A stretch of 38,421 nucleotides of DNA from Chloroflexota bacterium (GTDB lineage Bacteria > Chloroflexota > Dehalococcoidia > Lucifugimonadales > Lucifugimonadaceae): positions 26,830 to 65,250 of the forward strand of contig PAXI01000011.1 of the NCBI GenBank assembly GCA_002714425.1. The letters are read 5' to 3'. Below, piece by piece: positions 24,221 to 32,492 of the stretch. The notes beneath the pieces are model-generated. The model worked only from the letters and a program-made list of their open reading frames with translations, was not told the DNA's origin and searched no databases. Within the stretch, counting starts at the first letter, position 1. The number at the start of each line of letters is the position of its first letter. The position numbers and the translations under genes were made by a program.

Positions 24221-24959
24221 TAAAATATATTGTAAAAATTTTGGTTCGGGACCAAAAAAATATGTAGGCATATCTGGTTGGGGAGGTAATAACAATACAT
24301 ATACCCCTATCATCAAATATCTTCCTAAAGATGTTTCATTTACAAGTTTTGATATACAGGGATTTGGAAAATCAAAAGACCCTAAAAAATGGAATATACA
24401 AAATATTTGTAGTGAGATAATTGATGAATTAGGAATAAATGAAAAAACAAACTTAGTAGGTAATTGCACGGGTGGAGTTTTAGGGTTAGAAATTGCAAAG
24501 TTACTAAACTATAAAGTTAATAAATTAGTGATGATTGATCCTTTTATTTATACACCTTGGTATTTTTATCTTCTAGTAAATAAATATTTTGGTGAAAAAG
24601 CTTATATGGCAACTTTCGCATCAAAAGTAGGACGATACATAAGTAATTTATTACTCAAATCAAAAAGAAATGAAGATACTAATTTAACTGAACATTTTGC
24701 AGAAATGAACCATACAAATTCATATAGTTTTCTAAGAATGATGCATAATCACCCAGGATTGAAAATATATTCAGATTTAGACAATAATTTATCAATTATT
24801 CATGGGGATAAAACCTTTAAGGCTGTAATGCACTCAATATCAAAGATAAAAAAACAAATAAAGCATACTGAAACATATGAAGTTAAAAATGCTGGACATC
24901 TACCTATTGAAGACCAGCCTGAAATGGTTGCAAAGTTTATTTTTAATAAAAATGAATAA
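24213..24959 (+). CDS. Alpha/beta hydrolase with a Cys nucleophile in the carotenoid operon
   Basis: A 248-residue alpha/beta-hydrolase-fold protein. The nucleophile elbow reads VGNCTGG, so cysteine replaces the usual serine of GxSxG; the acid is likely in IHGDKTF and the catalytic histidine in NAGHLPIEDQPE. The N-terminal GSGPKKYVGISGWGG holds the oxyanion-strand region. The start is the ATG at 24213 inside an 8-nt overlap with crtI; an upstream TTG would only duplicate crtI's end. Cys-type elbows occur in PHA synthases and some acyltransferases. Within this operon, acyl transfer onto a carotenoid glycoside is a reasonable guess, but not shown. Confidence 0.78.
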   Translation: MNSKIYCKNFGSGPKKYVGISGWGGNNNTYTPIIKYLPKDVSFTSFDIQGFGKSKDPKKWNIQNICSEIIDELGINEKTNLVGNCTGGVLGLEIAKLLNYKVNKLVMIDPFIYTPWYFYLLVNKYFGEKAYMATFASKVGRYISNLLLKSKRNEDTNLTEHFAEMNHTNSYSFLRMMHNHPGLKIYSDLDNNLSIIHGDKTFKAVMHSISKIKKQIKHTETYEVKNAGHLPIEDQPEMVAKFIFNKNE

Positions 24960-26091
24960 TTTAGAATTTATAATAATAATAGTATCATTTATTCTGTACC
25001 TGATTCCTACAATTGTGGCATCTTTGAATTTAGTTTTCTTTAATTCAAATAATTACAACTCAATAAGTAAACAAAAAAATAAAGTTTCCGTACTAATACC
25101 AGTAAGAAATGAAGAAAAAAATATAGAAAAATGCGTTAATAGTGTCATTATGCAAGGAGAAATAGTTGGTGAAATTTTAATTTATAATGACCACTCAACT
25201 GACAAAACAGAGACGATTATAAAATCACTTATCAAGAAGTATAAAAATTTAGTAAAAAAAACTGAAACAAAAGATTTACCAAAAGGTTGGCTTGGTAAAA
25301 ATTATGCTTGCTATAGACTAGCAATTAGTTCAAAAAGTGAAAATATACTTTTTATTGACGCTGATACAACATTAAGAAAAAATGCAATATCAAATTTATT
25401 TATGATTTATAGTGAAAGTGATAATTCTATGATTTCAGCTTGGCCAAAAATAGTAATGAAAAATAAGATAGAAAAATTACTTATGCCTATACTAAACTTA
25501 ATAGTTTTCACAATTTTCCCATACATAATATCAACAAAAATAAATATCCCTAGCTTAGGTATAGCTCATGGAGCATGTATTTTTTTTAATAAAAAAAAAT
25601 ACTTGAAACTTGGTGGTCATAAATTAGTGAAAAATAATTTTTTTGAAGATACCTCATTAGCAAAAATATGGAGAACTTTTGGTGAAAAATCAAAAATAAT
25701 TAATGGTGAAAATATTATAGAAGTTAGAATGTATAAATCTTTTAGGGAGATTACAGAAGGATTTACTAAGAATTTCTACCCTGCCCTAGGAAATATTATA
25801 AGGTTTCTTGTTTTTCAAATATATTTCTTATTCTCTTATATTTTGTTTCCAATACTGATGTTAGTTTTTATTTTTCAATCTAGAATAAATATTTTATTTT
25901 TTATTATAATTTTTATATCCTTAGCACCTAGAATAATGATCAATATAAAATTTAGATATGGAATAACATCTTTAGTTTTGAATCCTGTGAGTATAATTAT
26001 AATGTTATATATTGGTTTTAGATCTTATTATCATTCATCGATAAAAAAAAATATTACTTGGAAAAAGAGAAAGTATAATTTTGAAAAATAA
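24952..26091 (+). CDS. Family 2 glycosyltransferase (CrtQ/CruG-like)
   Basis: A GT2 protein of 379 residues. An N-terminal membrane helix (about 4-28) is followed by the GT-A catalytic domain: VSVLIPVRNEEKNIEKCV (43-60), NDHSTDKT, LPKGWLGKNYACYRLA, the metal-binding FIDADTTL (DxD) and a W-type acceptor region. At least two further hydrophobic helices close the C-terminus, placing the enzyme at the membrane where carotenoids lie. The PxGWxGKxxA segment resembles CrtQ, and it neighbours a CruF-type gene as CruG does. It probably transfers a sugar to a hydroxylated carotenoid end. The start (ATG at 24952) sits in another 8-nt overlap. Confidence 0.85.
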   Translation: MNNLEFIIIIVSFILYLIPTIVASLNLVFFNSNNYNSISKQKNKVSVLIPVRNEEKNIEKCVNSVIMQGEIVGEILIYNDHSTDKTETIIKSLIKKYKNLVKKTETKDLPKGWLGKNYACYRLAISSKSENILFIDADTTLRKNAISNLFMIYSESDNSMISAWPKIVMKNKIEKLLMPILNLIVFTIFPYIISTKINIPSLGIAHGACIFFNKKKYLKLGGHKLVKNNFFEDTSLAKIWRTFGEKSKIINGENIIEVRMYKSFREITEGFTKNFYPALGNIIRFLVFQIYFLFSYILFPILMLVFIFQSRINILFFIIIFISLAPRIMINIKFRYGITSLVLNPVSIIIMLYIGFRSYYHSSIKKNITWKKRKYNFEK

Positions 26092-27553
26092 AAAAGAAAT
26101 ATTCGTAGTGGGTGCAGGTTTAGGAGGTATATCTACATCTATTTATCTTGCTAAATCTGGATGGAAAGTAACTCTAATAGAAAAAAATGATACGTTAGGA
26201 GGCAAATTAAATAGATATCAAAAAAAAGGTTTTACTTTCGATACAGGGCCATCATTAATCACATTGCCAAATATATTTGAAGATTTATTCAACATTGCAG
26301 GAAAAAGTTTCTATCAAGATTTAAATCCTATAAAAATAAATCCACTTTTCCAGTATATATTTCCCTCAGGAAAAACTATGAAATATTCCACTAATATTGA
26401 TGAGCTTTCAAAAGAAGTGCAAAAACTTACTGGAGACAAGGAAGAAATTTTTAGGCTTTATAAATTTTTTGAACATGGTGCAAAAATTTTCAAGTTTTCA
26501 AATGAAACATTTCTTAGTAAAAACCCTTACACTATGCCTAAATTTTCAGAATTATTTGAATTTCTATTTGCACCAAAAAGATTTACTATAAGTAAATATT
26601 CAAAAATGATAAGTAGTTATTTTCAATCAAAAGAATTGCAACAATTGTTTAATAGGTATCCAACATATGTAGGATCTTCACCATACGAATCAGTAGCAAT
26701 GCTTGCTATTATTCCATATATTGAAATCGCGATGGGAGGTTGGTATGTTCCAGGAGGTCTATATAAAATTATCGAAAATCTAGAAAAAATTTTGACTAAT
26801 TTGGGCGTAAATATTATTAAGAATACTGAAATATCAAATATTGTAACCGATAAAAATAAAATTAAATATTTAGAAAGTACAAATAAAGAAATATATGATT
26901 GTGAAAGAGTAGTTTTCAACTGCGATCCTATGTATGTAAAAAATATAGTTACAAATAAATCGGATACAAATATGCAAAAAAATTTATCTATGTCCGGCTT
27001 TATGATGCTTGCTGCAATTAATAAAAAAATTAAAAACGTTCATCACCATACAGTATGTTTTTCTGATGACTATGTTAAAGAATTTGAACAATTAATAAAT
27101 GAGAAAAAATTTCCTGACGATCCTACTGTTTATATAAACATACCATCAATAACTGACAAAAATATTTCACCTGAGGGCTGTGAAACAGTTTTTATAATGG
27201 CAAATGCGCCAGCTTCAAGAAAAAAATGGGATAATAAAAAAATCATGGATGCTAAAAATAAAATCTTAAATCGAATTTCTAAATCAAAAATAGAAAATTT
27301 CATGAATGATGTTGAGTTTATTGAGTATATTACACCAAATACTCTTGAAGAAAAATATAATGCACCATTCGGTTCTATTTACGGTCAAATTTCACATGGT
27401 TGGAAAAAAACATTTCTAAGACCTAGTATGAAGGACAAAAAAATTGAGGGAGTTTATTATGTTGGAGGTGGTACTCATCCTGGAGGCGGTACTCCAATAG
27501 TTATAAAATCAGCTAAAATCGTAAGTGAGATGATAAATAGTAATCATGAATAA
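26081..27553 (+). CDS. Second CrtI-type carotenoid desaturase/oxidoreductase
   Basis: A 490-residue FAD protein: dinucleotide motif VVGAGLGGISTS (9-20), EKNDTLGGKLNRY, FDTGPSLITL and the C-terminal YYVGGGTHPGGGTPIVIKSAK. The tail has HPGGGTP, where crtI of the same operon has TPGTGLP, suggesting a CrtD/CrtN-group enzyme, such as a 3,4-desaturase or a terminal oxidoreductase rather than the main phytoene desaturase. The start is TTG, within an 11-nt overlap with the glycosyltransferase gene; no better start exists without losing the FAD-binding strand. The encoded N-terminus (MKNK then a hydrophobic strand) parallels that of crtI. Confidence 0.8.
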   Translation: MKNKKEIFVVGAGLGGISTSIYLAKSGWKVTLIEKNDTLGGKLNRYQKKGFTFDTGPSLITLPNIFEDLFNIAGKSFYQDLNPIKINPLFQYIFPSGKTMKYSTNIDELSKEVQKLTGDKEEIFRLYKFFEHGAKIFKFSNETFLSKNPYTMPKFSELFEFLFAPKRFTISKYSKMISSYFQSKELQQLFNRYPTYVGSSPYESVAMLAIIPYIEIAMGGWYVPGGLYKIIENLEKILTNLGVNIIKNTEISNIVTDKNKIKYLESTNKEIYDCERVVFNCDPMYVKNIVTNKSDTNMQKNLSMSGFMMLAAINKKIKNVHHHTVCFSDDYVKEFEQLINEKKFPDDPTVYINIPSITDKNISPEGCETVFIMANAPASRKKWDNKKIMDAKNKILNRISKSKIENFMNDVEFIEYITPNTLEEKYNAPFGSIYGQISHGWKKTFLRPSMKDKKIEGVYYVGGGTHPGGGTPIVIKSAKIVSEMINSNHE

Positions 27554-28268
27554 TTCTCATCTATTTAAAATCAGAAACAATGCTATAAATATAATTTTTA
27601 TACTATTTTGGATAGGAGGTATTTTATCATTCTCTATAGAAAATGATATATTTACTGAAAATAATTGGGCAGGAGGAATATTTTTATATTTAGCATCATT
27701 AATAATATTATTAAATCATAAAAAAAATAATATATTTATACTAGTATGTGTCGGGTTATTTGGATTCCTAATAGAAATAATTGGATCAAGTTATCATTTC
27801 CCATTTGGAGAATATTACTACACATCAGAATTAGGAATTGGATTATTTGAAGTGCCTTTTTCTTTATTTTCTGCATGGATCATTATTAGTGTATTCGTTA
27901 TACAAATATTAAATTATTCTAATGTCAGCAAAAAACAATGGTGGCTCATAGGCCCGATTTTAATGATTATTGTTGATCTTATTATTGAGCCAGTAGCAGT
28001 TGGACCAATGAATGCATGGGTATGGATAAATGAAGGATTGTATTATGGAGTCCCCATATCAAATTTTATTGGCTGGGGTGTAGTAAGCTTACCAATATTT
28101 ATATTCATACAAAAATTTTATGATGTAGAAAAAAAACAATCAATTATTCCTTTTGCTGTTATCTCTTTTTTTGTAGTTGTTTCAATTATTAAAGCTCTTT
28201 TGTCACCCATCATAATATTTATTATAATTTGTTTGTTTGTAATTTTCAGAAAAAAAATAAATGCTTAA
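27546..28268 (+). CDS. cruF: CruF-like carotenoid 1',2'-hydratase (carotenoid biosynthesis protein)
   Basis: A 240-residue membrane protein with about seven hydrophobic segments. The family signature YHFPFGEYYYTSELG (78-92) is followed by IGLFEVPFSLFSAW, then DLIIEPVAVGPMNAW with W-x-W, and YYGVPISNFIGWG, which match the CruF/DUF422 proteins. CruF adds water to the psi-end of gamma-carotene- or lycopene-type chains, making the hydroxyl that a glycosyltransferase can use. The ATG lies within an 8-nt overlap with the second desaturase. The role is inferred from the family and the operon. Confidence 0.8.
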   Translation: MNNSHLFKIRNNAINIIFILFWIGGILSFSIENDIFTENNWAGGIFLYLASLIILLNHKKNNIFILVCVGLFGFLIEIIGSSYHFPFGEYYYTSELGIGLFEVPFSLFSAWIIISVFVIQILNYSNVSKKQWWLIGPILMIIVDLIIEPVAVGPMNAWVWINEGLYYGVPISNFIGWGVVSLPIFIFIQKFYDVEKKQSIIPFAVISFFVVVSIIKALLSPIIIFIIICLFVIFRKKINA

Positions 28269-29076
28269 GAAATTAATATTTTTTGTTACATTTATACTAG
28301 TATTATCATGTTCAAATGATATAAATCACAACAATAATAAAAAAGTAATAATCATACAAGGAATATGTTCCAAGTACCCCCAAGACAGTGAGCATTGGGG
28401 AGTAAAAATAAAAAAATTAATAAATGAAAATTATAAGTTTATTGATAAAAAAACCGGTGATATTGATGACCAAATTATTGATTTTAGTTACTCTAGTACC
28501 GATTGGACAAAAAACTATTATCCTGAAGAAACTTTACTATCTATCCAAAACCCTATTAGTAACTTAGAAAAAATCTACGAAAAATATCCAAATAGCGAAT
28601 TTTATATATTAGGGCATTCACTTGGAGGGGTAATTGCTTTATCTGGAATCGCAAACAGTGAAAAAATCAATAAACAAACAAAAAGTGTAGTAACCATAAG
28701 TAGTCCCATTAAAGGTGTTAACAAATCAGATGAAAATTCAGGATTAAGAAGTTTAATTGAGTTATTTGCGTGTAATTCAAAAGAAAATCATGAAAATAAA
28801 ATATGGGATGATATTAGCAATGACAGTAAATTCATTAAACAAATTAGTGCCCATGATTATAATAATACAAAAGTATATAATATTGTGAACAAGTACGACC
28901 TCGTAGTAAGTAGCGAATCAGCAAAATTAGAAAAAAATTTCCCTTATTTTTGCATTAATGAAGTAGATAAAGAATTATTTGGATTAAATCATAGTACCTT
29001 ACTAGACAATAAGGTTATATCAACTGAAATAATTAATTTATTGATAGATGACAAAAAAATAGTTGATGATTGTTAA
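28261..29076 (+). CDS. Lipoprotein with lipase-type alpha/beta-hydrolase domain
   Basis: A 271-residue protein. The N-terminus MLKKLIFFVTFILVLSC is a lipoprotein signal with the lipid-accepting Cys at residue 17 (VLSC lipobox), so it is predicted to be membrane-anchored outside the cytoplasm. The mature domain starts VIIIQGICS and has the serine elbow LGHSLGG; a likely acid lies in NIVNKYDLVV and a histidine in LNHSTLL. The overall pattern is lipase/esterase-like. It overlaps cruF by 8 nt, so it belongs to the carotenoid run, but no known pathway step needs it; it may act on acyl-glycosyl carotenoid or on lipid. The tRNA gene follows on the other strand. Confidence 0.75.
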   Translation: MLKKLIFFVTFILVLSCSNDINHNNNKKVIIIQGICSKYPQDSEHWGVKIKKLINENYKFIDKKTGDIDDQIIDFSYSSTDWTKNYYPEETLLSIQNPISNLEKIYEKYPNSEFYILGHSLGGVIALSGIANSEKINKQTKSVVTISSPIKGVNKSDENSGLRSLIELFACNSKENHENKIWDDISNDSKFIKQISAHDYNNTKVYNIVNKYDLVVSSESAKLEKNFPYFCINEVDKELFGLNHSTLLDNKVISTEIINLLIDDKKIVDDC

Positions 29077-29086
29077 TGATCAAAAA

Positions 29087-29161
29087 TGGTCGGGGCGGCA
29101 GGATTTGAACCTGCGACCCCCCGCTCCCAAAGCGGGTGCGCTACCGCTGCGCCACGCCCCG
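29087..29161 (-). tRNA. tRNA-Pro (UGG anticodon)
   Basis: Read on the minus strand, the 72-nt body folds as 7-bp acceptor (CGGGGCG with CGCCCCG), 4-bp D stem with a short 7-nt loop (AGCGGTA), 5-bp anticodon stem (CCCGC with GCGGG) with loop TTTGGGA, giving anticodon TGG, a 5-nt variable loop and a 5-bp T stem with loop TTCAAAT. A73 and a C1-G72 pair agree with bacterial proline tRNAs. The 3' CCA is encoded (29087-29089). The gene is much more G+C-rich than its surroundings, as usual for tRNA in such genomes. Confidence 0.97.
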
Positions 29162-29224
29162 TTATACATACACTTATTATATAAATAATAACAATCTTAA
29201 ATAAAGATATTTTAATGAATTAAA

Positions 29225-29995
29225 CTACTTTAATTCGCTAACTATATTTTCACAAGCTTGCATATATATTGTTGCATCTACATTAATAGATAAATATTGA
29301 ACACCTAAATCAATCAACCATTTTCCCATATCGATATCTTTGGCATAGGAACCAACTACTCTACCTTCAGATCTAGCTTTTCTTGCAGCTTCTTTCAAAG
29401 CGTCTTCTACAATTTTGGATCTTACATCCCCAGGAACTCCAAGAGACTGGGATATATCATATGGTCCTAAAAAAAGAACATCTATACCATCAACTGTCAT
29501 TATTTCGTCTAAGTTATTTAAACCTTCTCTACCTTCTATATGAACTACAGTCATTGTTTCATCATTTTGAATGTTTGTATGATTTTCTGCCTCATTTTTA
29601 AAATAATTACCTGCTCTAGTAAATATTGAAACACCTCTGTGACCCAACGGTGAATATTTTGCAGATTCAACTACTTTTTTTGCATCATTTATACTATTAA
29701 TTTGGGGTATCTGGACTCCATCAGCACCAATATCTAAAGCACGTAATACTAGACTTTCTTCATTATTAGGAATTCGTATTATTGGTGCTACTCCAGAGCC
29801 TTGAGCTGAAATAACAAGTTCATTGACAGTTTGAATAGATAAAGGTCCATGTTCTGTATCGAGAATACAGAAGTCCATTCCTGAATAACCGAGTGTTTCT
29901 ACAAGATTCATAGAAGGGACAATAACAAATGGGCCTATAACTGTCTCGCCGCTAAGTAATCTTTTTTTTAGGTCTCCACGAATTGTTTTTTTCAT
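29225..29995 (-). CDS. HpcH/HpaI-family class II aldolase
   Basis: A 256-residue TIM-barrel aldolase of the HpcH/HpaI/citrate-lyase-beta group: GPFVIVPSMNLVETLGYSGM (broken here), FCILDTEHGPL with the metal-binding region, ADGVQIPQ, GHRGVS, VVHIEGREGLNN with the metal-binding Glu, and FLGPYDISQSLG. Known members split or form 2-keto-4-hydroxy acids, such as KDR or HKHD. The ATG at 29995 has AAGGAA 7 nt upstream; a TTG at 30010 would give five extra residues and lacks a Shine-Dalgarno. The next gene upstream on the strand starts elsewhere, so it is probably monocistronic. Confidence 0.88.
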   Translation of the reverse strand: MKKTIRGDLKKRLLSGETVIGPFVIVPSMNLVETLGYSGMDFCILDTEHGPLSIQTVNELVISAQGSGVAPIIRIPNNEESLVLRALDIGADGVQIPQINSINDAKKVVESAKYSPLGHRGVSIFTRAGNYFKNEAENHTNIQNDETMTVVHIEGREGLNNLDEIMTVDGIDVLFLGPYDISQSLGVPGDVRSKIVEDALKEAARKARSEGRVVGSYAKDIDMGKWLIDLGVQYLSINVDATIYMQACENIVSELK

Positions 29996-30102
29996 ATAAT
30001 TTCCTTGCACCTAGTAAATAACTATGAATATTATACATTTATTTGTTTGATCACATAATAAATGAATAATAAAAATATTATATTTAATGATATTTTATAA
30101 AT

Positions 30103-30948
30103 ATGAGTAATGCAAAAATTCTTTTTTTGGGTACAGGAACATCTGAAGGAGTTCCTCGAATATCATGCCTAATAGATAAAAATAAGAGTTGTGAAGTTTG
30201 TTCTGATTCAGTAAAAATAAATTCAAAAAACCGAAGAAGAAACACCTCAATCTTAATTCAACACAAGAATAAAAATATTATTATTGATGCAGGAAAAACA
30301 TTTTATGACTCGTCATTAAATTTTTTCCCAAAAAATAACGTGACTTCTATAGATGGACTTATCATAACTCATGCTCATGCAGATGCAATAGGCGGTTTAG
30401 ATGACTTAAGAGACTGGACTAATAATACTCAAAAAAATATCCAAGTATACTTAAGAGAAATTGATTATAAAGTAGTAGATAAGATGTTTTTTTATCTCAC
30501 TAAAAAAGAATATTTTTCCAGAGGCGGAGTTGCAAAATTAAATTTTAATATTATTACATCAAAAACTTTTGAAATTGAGAATATAAAATTTACACCAATT
30601 CCAGTTTTTCATGGAAAAACAAATACAATTTTTGGATATAAATTCGGACAAACTGCTTATATTTCAGATGTATCAGAGATCCCCGAAAGTAGCAAAAATT
30701 ATTTGTATGATCTTGAGTTATTAATAATTGATGCTTTGCGCCCAAAAAAAACTCATGGTACTCACTTTACGTTGGAGCAAGCTATAGAAAAAATTAAGTA
30801 TTTTAGGCCTAAAAAAGCTCTATTAACAAATGCTACTCATGACATTCATCACTCAAAAGTAAATAAAAAATTAGAAAAACTATCAAGCATAAATCTTGAT
30901 GTTTCATATGCTCATGATGGTTTAATAGAAGAAGTATTTATAGATTAA
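30103..30948 (+). CDS. MBL-fold metallo-hydrolase, PhnP-like
   Basis: A 281-residue metallo-beta-lactamase-fold hydrolase. The start LFLGTGTSEGVPRISC (7-22) and a C30-x-x-C33 pair resemble PhnP-type enzymes, whose cysteines bind a structural zinc. The metal-ligand motif reads T-H90-A-H92-A-D94-A, so the second ligand histidine of HxHxDH is alanine; GGLDDLRDW follows, as in PhnP. Further ligands are likely H in PVFHGK, D in YISDVSE and a late HDIHH. Known relatives hydrolyse cyclic phosphodiesters. The frame ends 1 nt before the convergent RraA-like gene. Confidence 0.85.
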   Translation: MSNAKILFLGTGTSEGVPRISCLIDKNKSCEVCSDSVKINSKNRRRNTSILIQHKNKNIIIDAGKTFYDSSLNFFPKNNVTSIDGLIITHAHADAIGGLDDLRDWTNNTQKNIQVYLREIDYKVVDKMFFYLTKKEYFSRGGVAKLNFNIITSKTFEIENIKFTPIPVFHGKTNTIFGYKFGQTAYISDVSEIPESSKNYLYDLELLIIDALRPKKTHGTHFTLEQAIEKIKYFRPKKALLTNATHDIHHSKVNKKLEKLSSINLDVSYAHDGLIEEVFID

Positions 30949-30949
30949 T

Positions 30950-31681
30950 TTATTTTTTTGATTGTCTGTATATTTTCATTACTTCATCATCAGGAGGATA
31001 GTATTTACCAGGAGTGAGATTTTCTTTGTCTAATTTTTTTCTTATCCATTCTTCTAGATCATCATATTCAATTGCTTTTATGGCAATATTCTTAACTATT
31101 TTTCTGGGAATCACTACAACACCATCATCATCTGCAACCATATAATCACCTGGCCTTACTAGCACCCCGTCAACATTGATTGAATCATTCGTTGAATAGG
31201 GCGTTCCTATCTTTGTTCCAAGGTTCGAAGTCTTACCATAACCCCATAGTCCTAACCCATAATCCTTGACAGTATGCATATCTCTTATACCTCCATCACA
31301 AATTAGTCCTTCAACTTTTCTTTGTTTTAACCTGAGAAATTTAATATCACCTCCAATAGACATTATCTTATTTCTCATAGATTCCATAACTATTATATCT
31401 CCAGGGCCCGCTAATTCGAAGGCGGCATATTCTGGAGATTCTTCACCGGTAGGTTTTTCAATCATTGCATCAGGCCTAGCAGGTACAAATCTTACAGTTA
31501 TAGCCCTGCCTATAATTCTTTTTCCTGGATTCATAGATTTGATATTAGGCATATAAATATACCTAGGATCATAGTTATTTCTTGCCAAAACATCTATTAT
31601 TGCAGTCGTGTTTACGTTCTTAAGTTTATTAATAGTGCTTTGATCTAAAACATGGGCTGGTGTATCATTTATTATTGTCAT
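30950..31681 (-). CDS. RraA-family protein (HMG/CHA aldolase-like)
   Basis: A 243-residue RraA/dimethylmenaquinone-methyltransferase-fold protein. VNTTAIIDVL (24-33), GRAITVRFVPA, AGPGDIIVMES and GLICDGGIRDMHTVKDYG with the conserved G-x-R-D metal site are all present, followed by VRPGDYMVADDDGVVVIP. The fold serves both as an RNase E regulator and as 4-hydroxy-4-methyl-2-oxoglutarate aldolases; an extended C-terminus with a helical tail (EEWIRKKLD) favours a catabolic aldolase role. AGGAG precedes the ATG and it starts 8 nt after the SDR gene's stop, so both are one operon. Confidence 0.88.
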   Translation of the reverse strand: MTIINDTPAHVLDQSTINKLKNVNTTAIIDVLARNNYDPRYIYMPNIKSMNPGKRIIGRAITVRFVPARPDAMIEKPTGEESPEYAAFELAGPGDIIVMESMRNKIMSIGGDIKFLRLKQRKVEGLICDGGIRDMHTVKDYGLGLWGYGKTSNLGTKIGTPYSTNDSINVDGVLVRPGDYMVADDDGVVVIPRKIVKNIAIKAIEYDDLEEWIRKKLDKENLTPGKYYPPDDEVMKIYRQSKK

Positions 31682-31689
31682 TGTAACTC

Positions 31690-32472
31690 CTAATCGTGAA
31701 TTTTCCTTGATGCGATCATACCACCATCAACTAGTAATGTTTCGCCGTTAACATATTGACCAAGCTCTGAAGAAAGATAAAGAACTGCATTTGCAATGTC
31801 ACTAGGCAACCCACCTTTCTCTGCCGGTACAAAATTTTTAAAATTTTCAGCATTATGGGGTGCCCCATCTATTGAATTATCTTCAGGAAGACGATTTGAA
31901 ATAGCTCCAGGAGCAATACAATTAGCAGTTATGTTTTTTCCAGAAAGATCTGCAGCAATTCCTTTTACCATTCTCCTAAGAGCCATCTTAGCAGTACCAT
32001 AGGCAGTCCAATTTGGCATTGCTACATAAGAATGCACACTGGATAAGCAAATTATTCTGCCATCGTTTCCATTATTTACCATTTCATGAGCTGCTCTTTG
32101 GGAGGCAAAAAAATAACCTTTTAATGATAGATTCATCATTCTATCCCAATAAGTTTCATCAGTTTCAAAAAAAGAGCATTGTTGATCAGGAAAAATTGCA
32201 TTATTAACTAGAACATCAATTTGCTTATGAGAATTGATAAATGAGTCAAATACAGAATTGATACCTGTAATCGTAGAAACATCACCTTTATGAAATGAAG
32301 CCTTAACACCATTTTTTTCAATTATTGAAAGATTTTTATTAATGATTTCATCTTCGACTATATCATTAATACCTACGTTAGCTCCATGTTCGGCAAGTTT
32401 GATAGCTATACCTCTACCAATACCTTTTCTAGCGCCAGTAATTAGAACATTTTTACCTTCTAGATATTTCAT
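31690..32472 (-). CDS. Short-chain dehydrogenase/reductase
   Basis: A classical SDR of 260 residues from the ATG at 32472 (a TTG at 32475 was rejected; AAGGAG lies 7 nt before the ATG). Cofactor motif TGARKGIGRG (near 12-21), NNAIFPD for NNAG, the catalytic Ser in LSSVHSY and YGTAK (Y-x-x-x-K), then GQYVNGETLLVDGGM at the end, all match. NAD or NADP preference is not clear. It precedes the RraA-like gene by 8 nt, suggesting oxidation of a hydroxy acid followed by aldol cleavage; the substrate is not known. It lies 20 nt after addA. Confidence 0.92.
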   Translation of the reverse strand: MKYLEGKNVLITGARKGIGRGIAIKLAEHGANVGINDIVEDEIINKNLSIIEKNGVKASFHKGDVSTITGINSVFDSFINSHKQIDVLVNNAIFPDQQCSFFETDETYWDRMMNLSLKGYFFASQRAAHEMVNNGNDGRIICLSSVHSYVAMPNWTAYGTAKMALRRMVKGIAADLSGKNITANCIAPGAISNRLPEDNSIDGAPHNAENFKNFVPAEKGGLPSDIANAVLYLSSELGQYVNGETLLVDGGMIASRKIHD

Positions 32473-32492
32473 CAATAATCTCCTTATTTATT

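Noticed and set aside
26081-27553. Second desaturase as a recent duplicate of crtI
   Set aside because: The two differ throughout and in their C-terminal flavin motifs, so they are not a fresh copy.
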